Assembly: GCF_017873175.1 (NCBI RefSeq)
Contig: NZ_JAGGJW010000006.1
Coordinates: forward strand, 186,001-250,000
Length of the DNA stretch: 64,000 bases
DNA from: Neorhizobium petrolearium
GTDB taxonomy: Bacteria > Pseudomonadota > Alphaproteobacteria > Rhizobiales > Rhizobiaceae
Direction of reading: 5' to 3'
Part shown: piece after piece, positions 26,374 through 35,935 of the stretch
How positions within the stretch are numbered: the first letter of the stretch is position 1
How the letters are laid out: each line of letters opens with the position of its first letter
Made by a program: the position numbers and the translations under genes
Notes under the pieces: generated by a model
What the model was told of the DNA's origin: nothing
Seen by the model: only the letters and a program-made list of their open reading frames with translations
The model's database searches: none

Positions 26374-27609
26374 TCAGGCCTGCGAACCACCGAAAGGTCC
26401 CGCTACCGGTCTTGTTGCTCTGTAGCGGGCGACGGCGATCGCTCCGAACAGGCCGACGGCTGCCGCGCCTCCCAGGATACTGATCGCGACTGCCTGGCCG
26501 ACCCCCCAAGTCCCAAGCATGACGGCGAACGCAAAGGGTGCGAGCGCCGAGGAAAACTGGCGTGCGGCGGTCACCCAGCCGAGCCGGGCGCCATAACCCT
26601 GCCTTCCGAAAAGCTCCAGTGGAAGCGTTCCTCCGACGATGCTTGCAAGCCCGGATCCCAGGCCGAACAGGATGGCGAATGCGATGAGACCGGGGAGCCA
26701 CGGGCTTGTCGCCATCAGGACGATTAGGGCGACGGCGAGCAGTCCCGCGGAAATCACGGCGAGCACCGTCTGTGACAAGCGTCCTCCGAAGATCATGTTC
26801 AGGAGGCGGCTGGCGACTTGCGAGGGACCGAAGAGGGTGGAGACCATGAGCCCCGCCGTGCCAAGCCCAAGCGCCGTCAGCAGCGGAACCATGTGGACGA
26901 GTACGGAGGCTAGCACGAATCCTTCCAGAGCAAAGCCCGCAAGCATCAGAATAAAGACGCCACTGAACGCGGGGCCGGTTTCAGGCCGGACGGCCGTCGT
27001 TCCGGATTGATTTGCTGATGCCCGGGGTTCGGGCGCGTCGCGGGGAAGTCTCCCGACCCACCAATGGACCGGAAGGCATACGGCGATATTCAGGATCGCG
27101 AAGACGAGATAGATCTCACGCCAGCCGAGATAGTCATGCAGTGTTGCCGTGAGCGGCCAGAAGAGCGTTGATGCGAATCCCGCGATCAGCGTCAGATGGG
27201 TTATGCTGCGCTGTGGCTTGCTGCCTCCAACCTGCACGATTGCTGCAAATGCCGTGCTGTAGAGAACGAAGCTGGAGGCGATCTCCATTGCGACGAGTGA
27301 AATACCGAACGTCGTCGCATTCGGTGATGCGGCCGCGCAGCCAAGCGAGATGGCGGCAGCAAGCGAACCAGGGACCATGAGCCGGCCGGCTCCAAATCGG
27401 TCCGCCCACTTTCCCGCTCTCGGTGCGAACAGTCCGCCAACCAGCAGCGCCACCGATAGCAGCCCGAAAAGCCTGTCTTGTTGGATGGACAAGTCTCGCG
27501 CCATGTCCGGCGCGAGAATGCTGAAGGAATAATAAAGGGTGCCGTAGCCGATGATCTGTGTTGCGCCGAGCGCCCAGATCAGGCGCGCGGGAGCTTTCCG
27601 CTCGGTCAT
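26374..27609 (-). CDS. MFS transporter of an arsenic-type operon
   Basis: A 411-aa inner-membrane protein with about twelve hydrophobic segments; GKWADRFGAGRLMVPG is the loop 2-3 motif. Its start overlaps the stop of the flavoprotein gene by ATGA, and an ArsR gene leads the operon. MFS pumps in such settings (for example ArsK and ArsJ types) export arsenite, antimonite or modified arsenic species. The partner here is a flavoprotein and not the GAPDH that accompanies ArsJ, so an ArsK-like or new substrate is possible. Substrate unproven. Confidence 0.75.
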   Translation of the reverse strand: MTERKAPARLIWALGATQIIGYGTLYYSFSILAPDMARDLSIQQDRLFGLLSVALLVGGLFAPRAGKWADRFGAGRLMVPGSLAAAISLGCAAASPNATTFGISLVAMEIASSFVLYSTAFAAIVQVGGSKPQRSITHLTLIAGFASTLFWPLTATLHDYLGWREIYLVFAILNIAVCLPVHWWVGRLPRDAPEPRASANQSGTTAVRPETGPAFSGVFILMLAGFALEGFVLASVLVHMVPLLTALGLGTAGLMVSTLFGPSQVASRLLNMIFGGRLSQTVLAVISAGLLAVALIVLMATSPWLPGLIAFAILFGLGSGLASIVGGTLPLELFGRQGYGARLGWVTAARQFSSALAPFAFAVMLGTWGVGQAVAISILGGAAAVGLFGAIAVARYRATRPVAGPFGGSQA

Positions 27610-29024
27610 TCTGCAGGTTCCACATTATTCCATTCCACCGTAGTGGATGTACCACAGCCACAACCAGCTTTGCCATCAGTCTTGGCCTTCATGTCGGCGA
27701 TGCAGCACGCGTCGACTTCAGAAGGAGCAGGACCATCGCAGCAGCCGCCGGACGCTGCCTCTGCGAGCACTGGATTGGTTGCGCTGCAGACACCCGTTTC
27801 CGGGAGAACGAGATGCACCTCGCGGGCGGCCTTGCTGTCGCCTGCGAGCTCCGCCACGACTGAGCGGACCTGCTCGTACCCCGTCGCCATGAGGAATGTC
27901 GGGGCGCGTCCATAGGATTTCGAACCGACGATGAAGAAGCCGGGTTCCGGCTGTATCAACTCGACCACGCCATGCGGCGGCACCGTTCCGCAGGAATGCA
28001 GGTTCGGATCGATCATGGGTGCGAGAAGGCGAGGGGCCTCCACGGCCGGATCGAGATCGAGCCGGAGTTCCTTCAGGATGTCGAGATCGGGACGGAAGCC
28101 CGTGGCCACGACGATGCGGTCGACGGCAAGCCGCTCATACCGGCCGTCATGCAAAGCCTCCACGTCGAGGCGGCCGCCGTTCTCGCGGACGCGCTGGACG
28201 GCGAAGGGAGCCAGCAGCTTCACGCGGCCGCTTTCGATCGCCTCCTTCGCCGCCAGCCCGAGATCGCCGCGAGCCGGAAGCTGATCGTTCAATCCGCCGC
28301 CGAGAAGACGGTCGATTCCATTGCGGCGCAGCGCCCATGATATCGTTGTCGTCGGCGCGGTCTTCTGGACTTCGAGCAACGCCAGCACCACGTTGATGGC
28401 GGAATGGCCACTGCCGACGACGAGGATCGATGCCGCGGCATAGCCCGGCTTGCCGACGCCGGATACGTCCGGAATCCCATAGGCGATCCTGTCGCCCGCT
28501 TTGCTTTCTCCGATAACCGGAAGGCCGTCCACGCCCATCGGACTTGGGCCTCTCCATGTCCCGGACGCATCGAGGACGGCGCTGGCGAGGACAGCCTTCT
28601 CTTCACCAGAGGCATCCACATAGCGGATTACGAAAGGTGAAGCATCGCGTCCCCGGCTGGTGACTTTGTCGAGGTTCTCACGCGTCACGGCGGTCACGGT
28701 CGTACCGTAGGCGACATGTGGGCCGATTTCCGCAAGCCGGGCGAGGGGATCGAGATACCGTTCGACGATCTCCGCTCCGGTCGGCAGCTCTTCGGGATCC
28801 GGGGCAATCCAGCCAGATCGATGAAGCAGTTCGGCGGCCGAGTTCTCGATGACATAGCGCCAGGGCGAGAAGACACGCACGTGTCCCCAGGCCCGCAGCG
28901 ACGTTCCCGCCGACGACCCGCTTTCCAGAACCAGTGGACGAAGGCCGCGCTTTACAAGCTGCGCTGCCGCGGCGAGACCCACGGGGCCCGCACCTATGAT
29001 TGCTATGGGTAGCTTCGAAGGCAT
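27606..29024 (-). CDS. ArsO-like FAD/NAD(P)H flavoprotein with Cys-rich tail
   Basis: A 472-aa oxidoreductase. FAD-binding IIGAGPVGLAAAAQL starts at residue 8 and a second Rossmann motif ILVVGSGHSAINVV near 200 binds NAD(P)H, with VVATGFRPD later, the flavin-monooxygenase layout. The last ~60 residues carry Cys clusters (GGCCDG, DACC, AGCGCG) well suited to bind As(III) or Sb(III). ArsO-type flavoproteins occur in ars clusters of Rhizobiales and pseudomonads; the exact reaction is not settled. It lies between arsR and the MFS gene. Confidence 0.72.
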   Translation of the reverse strand: MPSKLPIAIIGAGPVGLAAAAQLVKRGLRPLVLESGSSAGTSLRAWGHVRVFSPWRYVIENSAAELLHRSGWIAPDPEELPTGAEIVERYLDPLARLAEIGPHVAYGTTVTAVTRENLDKVTSRGRDASPFVIRYVDASGEEKAVLASAVLDASGTWRGPSPMGVDGLPVIGESKAGDRIAYGIPDVSGVGKPGYAAASILVVGSGHSAINVVLALLEVQKTAPTTTISWALRRNGIDRLLGGGLNDQLPARGDLGLAAKEAIESGRVKLLAPFAVQRVRENGGRLDVEALHDGRYERLAVDRIVVATGFRPDLDILKELRLDLDPAVEAPRLLAPMIDPNLHSCGTVPPHGVVELIQPEPGFFIVGSKSYGRAPTFLMATGYEQVRSVVAELAGDSKAAREVHLVLPETGVCSATNPVLAEAASGGCCDGPAPSEVDACCIADMKAKTDGKAGCGCGTSTTVEWNNVEPAE

Positions 29025-29077
29025 TCACCTCTCTCCTTCCATATTTCTAGTTTATTCGAAATAAATGGGCAAAAAAA

Positions 29078-29398
29078 TCAGGCCACCGCGGCCGTCTCCA
29101 CATCCTCGCATCGGCCGTCCGCACAGCACTCATCGGCCAGATAGCCGATCAGCGCCGACATTGCCTTGTAGTTTGCCCGGCAGATCAGCGTCGTTCCGTT
29201 TCGCTCCTGCGTCACCAGTCCCGCATCGATCAGCTTCCTGCAATGATGCGACAGCGTCGAAGCCGGAATCTCCAGCCGCTGCTGGAGACCGCCGACCGGG
29301 AGCCCGTCGAAGCCTGCCCGAACCAGCGTGCGGTAAATCCGCAGCCGCGTCGGGTTGCCTAGGGATTCCATTTGTGAAGATGCTATTTCGATATTCAT
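29078..29398 (-). CDS. arsR: ArsR-family repressor, first ars locus
   Basis: A 106-aa winged-helix repressor. MESLGNPTRLRIYRTLVRAG opens the domain and STLSHHCRKLIDAGLV is the recognition helix. Cysteines near the end (ADECCADGRC) could sense As(III) or Sb(III), as in the C-terminal sensor type. ATG 29398 is preferred; a TTG at 29434 is part of a likely -35 box. The gene leads arsR-flavoprotein-MFS. Confidence 0.85.
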   Translation of the reverse strand: MNIEIASSQMESLGNPTRLRIYRTLVRAGFDGLPVGGLQQRLEIPASTLSHHCRKLIDAGLVTQERNGTTLICRANYKAMSALIGYLADECCADGRCEDVETAAVA

Positions 29399-29405
29399 GG
29401 AAATA

Positions 29406-29434
29406 CTGATATCGCGCCGAGCGTCGCCCGTCAA
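29406..29434 (-). promoter_or_regulatory. Likely arsR promoter
   Basis: TTGACG (29434-29429) and TATCAG (29411-29406) are spaced by 17 bases on the minus strand. The predicted transcript would start next to ATG 29398, leaving almost no leader, in keeping with the lack of a ribosome site. Confidence 0.45.
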
Positions 29435-29587
29435 GCACTTCTGCCGGGCGTGCTTCTTTGCAAGCTCAAGGCAGGCAAGGCCGGCGCTTCCAGGTCCATG
29501 AAGCGATCCTGATTGTTCACAATTAAGGCGGCGGTCGAATGTGCCCCGTTTTTCATCAAGCGCTTTACATTTCTGTTTTTGTATCGT

Positions 29588-29602
29588 AATGAATGTTTCA
29601 TT
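29588..29602. promoter_or_regulatory. Inverted repeat upstream of monooxygenase A
   Basis: AATGAA (29588-29593) and TTCATT (29597-29602) are perfect inverted copies around TGT, about 25 bases before the gene start in an AT-rich leader. It may be an operator, possibly for the module LysR. Confidence 0.4.
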
Positions 29603-29626
29603 CGTTTTCCGAATTATAGGTCGCTC

Positions 29627-31114
29627 GTGACGCTCTCTGGTTCATCCTTGCACCGACCAGCTTCGCTCGAAGATCTCGAGCGCAGGCTTCAGCTCGATCT
29701 CCTCTGGCTCAACCAGCCGCCGAAGGCCTGGCTTCCCCGGGTTGAAGTCGATGGTGCAGAGGTTCTGGACGTCGCCGTGATCGGGGCCGGTCTCTGCGGG
29801 CTGGTGACGCTGGCGGCCTTGAGGAAGGTCGGCATCGGCAATGCCCGCGCCTTCGACCGAGCACCGAAAGGGCGGGAGGGCCCCTGGATCACCTATGCAC
29901 GGATGGAGACGCTGCGCACCCGCAAGGACGCCGCTGGGCCGGCGCTCGGCATCCCGTCGTTGACTTTCCGTGCGTGGTTCGAGGCGCAATATGGCGCTCA
30001 GGCCTATCTCGACATGGGCCTCATTCCGCGTCCCATGTGGATGGATTATCTCGTCTGGTATCGGCGGGTTCTCGATCTCGACGTGGTCAACGACGTCGCC
30101 CTGTCGGCGATCGGCTTTCGCGACGATGGCCTGATCGCTCTGGACTTCGACAAGGCCGGAGCGAAGGAGCAGGTGCTTGCCCGCCGCGTGGTTCTGGCGA
30201 CCGGTCTTGACGGGCTCGGCGCTCCGACGCTTCCGGATGTCGCCGCGCGCGTGCCGTCGCGTTTCGTGAAGCACGGCGCCGATCTTATCGACATGGCTTC
30301 CTTGAAGGGCAAGCGCGTTTCTGTCGTCGGCGCCGGCGCATCGGCGATGGACAATGCCGCAGCTGCCCTGGAGGTGGGTGCGGCGCGCGTCGACATCTTC
30401 GTGCGCCGTGCCGATATCCCGCGCGTCGACAAGTTCACCGGGGTCGGCAGCCAGGGCATGACGCACGGTTATGCCGGCCTGCCGGATGCGGACAAGTGGA
30501 CTTACATGGTTGCCGGCGAGCGGGCCCAGGTCCCGCCGCCGCGCCACAGCGTGCTGCGCGTCTCGCGCCATCCGAACGCCTTCTTCCATCTCGCAAGCCC
30601 GATAAGCGATCTCGTCGAGGCCGGCGATGGGGTGGACGTAGTGACCCCGAAGGGGCGTTACCGGACCGATCTGGTGATCTTCGCGACGGGTTTCTCGGTC
30701 GATTTCGGCAAGCGGCCGGAATTTTCCGCCCTCGCCGGCAAGATCCTGCTCTGGCGCGACGCTTATACTCCGCCCGCCGGGTGGGAGCATGAAGGTGTGG
30801 GTTCGACGCCCTATCTCGGCCCCTCTTTCGAATTTCTGCCGAAGCCCGGGCTTGATCCCAGTCTTGCCGCCTCGGTCTCGCGGATCGCCTGCTTCGCCTA
30901 TCCGGCGGTTCCCTCGCACGGAAAGATCACCAGCGGGATACCTTCGATCAGCGATGGCGCGGCGCGCCTGGCGACGGGTCTCGCACGGTCACTCTTCGTG
31001 GAGGACCGGACCTACCATCTCGACCGCTTTCTCGCATTCGATACGCCGGAACTTCTGGGCGACGAATGGACGGATGCCGATATTGACGAGGATATGAGCA
31101 TTGCCAATGGATGA
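29627..31114 (+). CDS. Flavin-dependent monooxygenase A (FAD/NAD(P)H, class B type)
   Basis: A 495-aa protein, about the same length as its paralogue at 40538. VAVIGAGLCGLVTLAAL near residue 48 binds FAD; SVVGAGASAMDNAAAAL near 230 binds NAD(P)H; VIFATGFSVD is the flavin-monooxygenase ATG motif. The canonical Baeyer-Villiger fingerprint was not seen. Such enzymes oxygenate soft nucleophiles (S, N) or ketones. GTG 29627 aligns with the start of the paralogue; the open frame to 29513 adds odd hydrophobic residues. It overlaps the next gene by eight bases. Confidence 0.78.
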   Translation: MTLSGSSLHRPASLEDLERRLQLDLLWLNQPPKAWLPRVEVDGAEVLDVAVIGAGLCGLVTLAALRKVGIGNARAFDRAPKGREGPWITYARMETLRTRKDAAGPALGIPSLTFRAWFEAQYGAQAYLDMGLIPRPMWMDYLVWYRRVLDLDVVNDVALSAIGFRDDGLIALDFDKAGAKEQVLARRVVLATGLDGLGAPTLPDVAARVPSRFVKHGADLIDMASLKGKRVSVVGAGASAMDNAAAALEVGAARVDIFVRRADIPRVDKFTGVGSQGMTHGYAGLPDADKWTYMVAGERAQVPPPRHSVLRVSRHPNAFFHLASPISDLVEAGDGVDVVTPKGRYRTDLVIFATGFSVDFGKRPEFSALAGKILLWRDAYTPPAGWEHEGVGSTPYLGPSFEFLPKPGLDPSLAASVSRIACFAYPAVPSHGKITSGIPSISDGAARLATGLARSLFVEDRTYHLDRFLAFDTPELLGDEWTDADIDEDMSIANG

Positions 31115-31742
31115 ACGACGTCCGGAGCTTCAGATTTTCTACGGCATCTCGTCGCCATGGGCCTATTTCGGCGCCCAAAGGGCAGTTGCGATTGCCCGTG
31201 AGAATGAGGCAGGCGTGCGGCTCAGGCCGATCCGCATCATCGAGGCGAATGGCGGCATCCCACTTCGCAAGCGTCCCGATGCACGCCAGCTCTATCACGA
31301 GGTCGAACTGCGCCGCTGGCGGGACTATCTCGGCATGCCGCTTAACCTGAAGCCGAAATTCTACCCCTGCCGTACGATCGAGCCCGCCGCGCAGGCGGTG
31401 ATCGCGATCCAGAAGGCGGGCCTCGACGCGATTTCCTTCTCGTTCGCCGTGCAGCGGGCGCTTTGGGCCGAGGACCGCGACATCGCCGACCTCTCCACCC
31501 TCCGCGATATCGCGCGGGCAACGGCCGGCGGGACCGCGGCAGGGCTCGTCGCCGATCCGCAGCCGGATGATATCGTCGCGGAGTGGCACGGCAATCTCGC
31601 GGAGGCCGAGCGGCTTGGTGTCTTCGGGACGCCGACCTACGTCCTCGGCAAGGAACTCTTCTGGGGGCAGGATCGCCTGGAATTCGTCGACCGCGCCCTG
31701 AAGGCCGGCAAGACCACTGAAATGCGCAAGGAAACGGCGTGA
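31107..31742 (+). CDS. HCCA-isomerase/kappa-GST-like DsbA-family protein
   Basis: A 211-aa thioredoxin-fold protein with SSPWAYFG near the N-terminus, where 2-hydroxychromene-2-carboxylate isomerases and kappa-class glutathione transferases have their catalytic Ser, and FGTPTYVLG as the cis-Pro motif. These enzymes use glutathione as cofactor or co-substrate. It overlaps monooxygenase A and the following dipeptidase gene, so all three are one transcript. Substrate unknown; a glutathione-linked step after oxygenation is plausible. Confidence 0.78.
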   Translation: MDERRPELQIFYGISSPWAYFGAQRAVAIARENEAGVRLRPIRIIEANGGIPLRKRPDARQLYHEVELRRWRDYLGMPLNLKPKFYPCRTIEPAAQAVIAIQKAGLDAISFSFAVQRALWAEDRDIADLSTLRDIARATAGGTAAGLVADPQPDDIVAEWHGNLAEAERLGVFGTPTYVLGKELFWGQDRLEFVDRALKAGKTTEMRKETA

Positions 31743-32743
31743 TGACCGACGCAAGAAAACTGCATGATGACGCAATCATCGTGGATGGCCTCCAGACCTG
31801 CCAGTGGAGCCGGTCAATCTTTGAGGAAATGCGCGCCGGAGGCCTGACGGCCGTCAACGTCTCCTCCCTTCTCTGGGAGAATTTCCGCGAAGGGATCGGT
31901 TACGTTTCCGAATGGAAGCGCTTCCTGCGCGAGAACGGCGACATCATCCGACCGGTCCGCACCGTTGCCGATATCCATACCGCCAAGGCGGAAGGCAAGA
32001 CCGGCATCATCATCGGCTGGCAAAACACCTCGCCTTTGGAAGACAGGCTCGACTACGTGGAGATCTTCAAGGATCTCGGCGTCGGCATCATGCAGCTCAC
32101 CTACAATACCCAGAACTATTCCGGCGCGGGTTACCTGGAGGAGGTCGACAGCGGGCTCACCGGCTTCGGCAGGGAGGTGGTGGCGGAAATGAACCGCGTC
32201 GGCGTGCTCTGCGACCTGAGCCATGTGGGCGACAAGACCAGCGCCGACGTCATCGCCTATTCGAAGCAGCCGGTCTGCATCTCGCATATCCTGCCGCGGG
32301 CGCTACGGGACGTCAAACGCAACAAGCCGGACGAACTGTTCGTCGCCTGCGCCGAAAAGGGCGGCCTGATCGGCGTCAGCCTGTTCGCGCCGGGCCTTGC
32401 GGCTGGCAACGACGCGACGGTGGAGGACTACCTGGATGCCATGTCTTACGTGATCGACCTCGTCGGCGAGGACCATGTCGGGATCGGCACGGATTTTTCG
32501 CTCGACCGGCCGCGCCCAGGTCCCTGGCTGCTTTGGGCCAACAAGGACAAGGGCACCGCGCGCACGCTGACCGAATTCGGCTCGGTCAAGATATCGAAGC
32601 CGAAGGGAATCCAGCGGATGACCGAGATGCCGAACCTGACGGCCCGGATGCTGGCGCGCGGCTGGAGCGAGGAACTGGTGCTCAAGCTTCTCGGCAGGAA
32701 CTGGCTGCGCGTGCTCGACGCGGCCTGGACGCCGATGGCCTGA
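31739..32743 (+). CDS. M19 membrane-dipeptidase homologue with altered metal site
   Basis: A 334-aa member of the renal-dipeptidase fold. DLSHVGDKTSADVI and CISHILPRAL hold the two late zinc His residues, and FGREVVAEMNRVGVLCDLSH is typical. However, the early D-x-H-x-D site reads VDGLQTCQ and the bridging Glu region reads IIIGWQNTSP, so several canonical ligands are missing. This matches a known divergent branch of the family whose substrate is not established. The start overlaps the previous stop by ATGA. Confidence 0.78.
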   Translation: MMTDARKLHDDAIIVDGLQTCQWSRSIFEEMRAGGLTAVNVSSLLWENFREGIGYVSEWKRFLRENGDIIRPVRTVADIHTAKAEGKTGIIIGWQNTSPLEDRLDYVEIFKDLGVGIMQLTYNTQNYSGAGYLEEVDSGLTGFGREVVAEMNRVGVLCDLSHVGDKTSADVIAYSKQPVCISHILPRALRDVKRNKPDELFVACAEKGGLIGVSLFAPGLAAGNDATVEDYLDAMSYVIDLVGEDHVGIGTDFSLDRPRPGPWLLWANKDKGTARTLTEFGSVKISKPKGIQRMTEMPNLTARMLARGWSEELVLKLLGRNWLRVLDAAWTPMA

Positions 32744-32874
32744 TCTTCTCCGGCATAGCCTGTCGGTAGCAAGAAATTGCCTCGGCTTATCGAGCGGGAG
32801 ACCGCGGTTGCGGGCTCAGGGAACTGCATGGGGATATAAGAACACACGCCATGCCTAAAACTGGAGAGACGGAC

Positions 32875-33957
32875 ATGACGATACGCATGCAAAACGGAAT
32901 TTCGCGGATGTTCCTCCGCGCCGGCATTCTTGCCGCCGGCCTTGCCGCATTTGCCGGCGCGGCCCAGGCTCAGGATGCCTCGATTAAGGGAACGGTGAAC
33001 GTCGTCGGTTTTTCCGGCGTTTTCGCCGACAACTACCAGAAGTTCATCATCGCTGCCTTCAAGGAGAAATATCCCGGCATCGAAGTGACGTATCAGCAGA
33101 GCAAGAATTCCGCAGAGACGCTCGCCCTTTTGACGCTTCAGCAGGCCGATCCGAAGATCGATGTAGCCCTGATCGACGTTTCGGTCGCCATCAAGGCGAA
33201 CAAGAGCGGCATTTTCGCCAAGCTCGATCCGGCCAAGGTCCCGAGCCTTGCCGAAATGCCGGACTGGGCCCGCCTAGACGGCGACAAGGCGGTCGCCTTC
33301 TCTCAGGACAATCTGGCGATCCTCTACAATACCGACAGCGTGAAGCAGCCGCCGACGAGCTGGAACGACCTGACCGATCCGAAATACAAGGGCAGGATCG
33401 CCGCAAAGCTCGGCGATACGCGCGGCGTCATCCTGCTGCCGATCCTCGACAAGCTGAAGGGCGCCGACTACAAGGACACCGTCGATCCGGCGATCGACAT
33501 GCTCAAGGAAATCGCGCCTAACGTCTCGACCTGGGAGCCGGCGCCGGATTGCTACGCCGTCGTCCAGAGCGGCGAGGTGGACCTTTCCATCTGCTGGAAC
33601 GGCCGCGCGCAATACCTGCACGACACGCAGGGCGGCAAGATTGCTGTTGCCGCGCCGAAGGAAGGCTCGATCGGCCAGACCAATACGATCGGTCTCGTCG
33701 AAAACTCCAAGAATGCCGAGGCGGCACAGCTCTTCATCAACTATGCGCTGGGCACCGAGGCACAGGCGACCTTCGCCGAGAAGAGCTTCTATGGACCGGT
33801 CAATACCAAGGTGACCCTGCCGGACGCGGTTGCCGCACGCATCTACGGCTCCAAGGAGGCCCAGGCCGCCCAGATGTCGCTCGACTGGAACTTTGTCGCG
33901 GAGAAATATTCCGCCTGGATCCAGCGCATCAACCGCGAAGTCATCGCGCTCAACTGA
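32875..33957 (+). CDS. Spermidine/putrescine-type ABC substrate-binding protein
   Basis: A 360-aa periplasmic protein with a signal peptide ending AGAAQAQ near residue 27. The fold is that of the PotD/Fe3+ type-2 binding proteins (DNLAILYNTDSV, SWNDLTDPKYKGRI). GGAGAG sits before ATG 32875; an in-frame ATG at 32851 adds eight residues. It is followed by its ATPase and two permeases. The ligand could be a polyamine, an organic acid or an amine-bearing compound related to module A. Confidence 0.82.
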   Translation: MTIRMQNGISRMFLRAGILAAGLAAFAGAAQAQDASIKGTVNVVGFSGVFADNYQKFIIAAFKEKYPGIEVTYQQSKNSAETLALLTLQQADPKIDVALIDVSVAIKANKSGIFAKLDPAKVPSLAEMPDWARLDGDKAVAFSQDNLAILYNTDSVKQPPTSWNDLTDPKYKGRIAAKLGDTRGVILLPILDKLKGADYKDTVDPAIDMLKEIAPNVSTWEPAPDCYAVVQSGEVDLSICWNGRAQYLHDTQGGKIAVAAPKEGSIGQTNTIGLVENSKNAEAAQLFINYALGTEAQATFAEKSFYGPVNTKVTLPDAVAARIYGSKEAQAAQMSLDWNFVAEKYSAWIQRINREVIALN

Positions 33958-33981
33958 TCTGTCTTGAGGGAACTGGCCGTC

Positions 33982-35049
33982 ATGGCTGATCATCACGTCA
34001 TCATCGAAAATCTCGTGAAGACCTATCCAGGCGCCCAGAAGCCTTCCGTGGATCACGTCAGCTTCTCGCTGCCGCGCGGCGAGATGCTGGCCCTGCTCGG
34101 GCCTTCCGGCTGCGGCAAGACGACGATCCTGCGCATGATCGCCGGCCTGATCGTCCCGAGTTCGGGCGCGATCAGGCTCGACGGCAGGGACGTTTCCTCC
34201 ATTCCCGTCTACAAGCGGAACATGGGCATGGTCTTCCAGGCCTATGCCCTGTTTCCCCACATGACGGTCGCGGAGAACATCTCTTTCGGCCTGGAAATGC
34301 GCAAGGTCGGCAGGGCCGAACGCGAGGAGCGCGTCAGGAAGGCGCTCGATCTCGTCAAGCTCGCCGGTTTTGGCGAGCGCAAGGTCAGCCAGCTTTCCGG
34401 TGGCCAGCAGCAGCGCGCGGCGATCGCCCGTTCGCTGGTGATCGAGCCGGAACTCCTGTTGCTCGACGAGCCGCTATCGAACCTCGATGCGAAACTGCGC
34501 GATGAGATGCGCGATGAAATCCGCGACATCCAGGCACGCACCGGCGTGACCGCCATCTTCGTCACCCACGACCAGGACGAGGCGCTTTCGATGGCCGACC
34601 GCCTGGCCGTGATGTCGGCAGGCAGGCTGGAGCAGATCGGAACCCCGCGCGAAATCTTCGACCGGCCGCAGACCGATTTCGTCGCCTCCTTCATCGGTGC
34701 CGGAACCTTTTTCGAAGGCAAGGTCGCCGGGCCGGGCGTGGCGGCCGTCGACGGCCTCCCGCCGCTTCGTTTCGTCGGTGAAGCCGCTGTCGGATCGCCG
34801 GTCAGGCTGATGGTCCGGCCCCATCGCTTGCTCCTCGCAGGAGAGGACGGCCAGCCGAACAGCTTTACCGGCACCGTCGAGCACATCGTCTATCGCGGTC
34901 AGATCCTGACGCTGAGCGTGCGCTGCGGCAGCCGCCTGCTGCAGGCCGACCTGCCGACGCATGCGGGTGTCCTTCCGCAGAAGGGCGATCAGGTCACCCT
35001 GACCGTTGCGCCCGAAGACGTGACCCTCATCGGTCGGGAGGCTGCATGA
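33982..35049 (+). CDS. PotA-like ABC transporter ATP-binding protein
   Basis: A 355-aa importer ATPase. Walker A GPSGCGKT, signature [14 protein letters not shown], Walker B LLLDEPLSNLD, and a C-terminal TOBE domain from about residue 270. Its stop overlaps the next permease start by ATGA. It energises the PotBC-like permeases that follow. Confidence 0.88.
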   Translation: MADHHVIIENLVKTYPGAQKPSVDHVSFSLPRGEMLALLGPSGCGKTTILRMIAGLIVPSSGAIRLDGRDVSSIPVYKRNMGMVFQAYALFPHMTVAENISFGLEMRKVGRAEREERVRKALDLVKLAGFGERKVSQLSGGQQQRAAIARSLVIEPELLLLDEPLSNLDAKLRDEMRDEIRDIQARTGVTAIFVTHDQDEALSMADRLAVMSAGRLEQIGTPREIFDRPQTDFVASFIGAGTFFEGKVAGPGVAAVDGLPPLRFVGEAAVGSPVRLMVRPHRLLLAGEDGQPNSFTGTVEHIVYRGQILTLSVRCGSRLLQADLPTHAGVLPQKGDQVTLTVAPEDVTLIGREAA

Positions 35050-35927
35050 GCGCCGCCGTGACAGCGCCTGCAGGCGGCGCGCCGGCCGCCTCGCGGGGCA
35101 TCCTCCTGATGCTGCTTCTGCCCGGCCTCGTCGCGCTGGTCATCACCTTCCTCCTGCCGCTCCTCTGGCTGTTCCGCGCCTCCTTCGCCTCTTCGGCAGT
35201 GGGGGCGCTGAGCGGCGGCGACTGGACATCGGAAGCTTATACAACCGTTCTGTTCGATCCGTTCTACTGGCGGGTGGCCTGGAATACGCTGGTTCTCGGC
35301 TTCAATGTCGCGATCTTCGCCGTGATCCTGTCCTATCCGATCGCGCTTTTCCTGGCCCGGACGCAAAGCCGCTTCCGGGGCGTGCTGACGGCGCTCGCGG
35401 TGGCACCTCTGCTGACGTCGTCGGTCGTGCGGACCTACGGCTGGATGGTGATCCTCGGAGACCGGGGCGTCATCAACAGCACGCTGCAGGCGCTGTCGCT
35501 GACCGATGGCGTCATCCGTCTCACCAACAACAGCTTCGGCGCCACCGTCGCGCTGATCGAAATCCTGATGCCCTATGCGATCCTCGCCATGCTCAGCGGC
35601 TTCGGCCGGTTGAACGTCCAACTGGAGGAGGCGGCCGCGATGCTTGGCGCCAACCGGCTCAAGGTGTTCACGCGCATCGTCCTGCCGCTCAGCCTGCCCG
35701 GCGTGCTGACGGCGGCGCTCCTCGTCTTCGTGCTGGCGATCTCCTCCTTCGTGACGCCTCGGCTGATGGGGGGAGGGCGCGTCTTCGTCCTCGGCACGGA
35801 AGTCTTCAACGAGGCGACGGTGACGCTCAACTGGCCGCTGGCAGCGGCACTCTCGGTCATGCTGCTCGTGCTGTTCAGCAGCATCATCCTTCTCTACCAG
35901 CGTGCGCTGCGCGCGCTCGAAGTGTGA
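35046..35927 (+). CDS. PotB-like ABC permease
   Basis: A 293-aa inner-membrane protein with about six helices; the permease loop is EAAAMLGANRLKVFTRIVLP, docking to the ATPase. It is coupled to the upstream gene by ATGA and pairs with the next permease. Confidence 0.85.
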   Translation: MSAAVTAPAGGAPAASRGILLMLLLPGLVALVITFLLPLLWLFRASFASSAVGALSGGDWTSEAYTTVLFDPFYWRVAWNTLVLGFNVAIFAVILSYPIALFLARTQSRFRGVLTALAVAPLLTSSVVRTYGWMVILGDRGVINSTLQALSLTDGVIRLTNNSFGATVALIEILMPYAILAMLSGFGRLNVQLEEAAAMLGANRLKVFTRIVLPLSLPGVLTAALLVFVLAISSFVTPRLMGGGRVFVLGTEVFNEATVTLNWPLAAALSVMLLVLFSSIILLYQRALRALEV

Positions 35928-35935
35928 GGCCGGCC

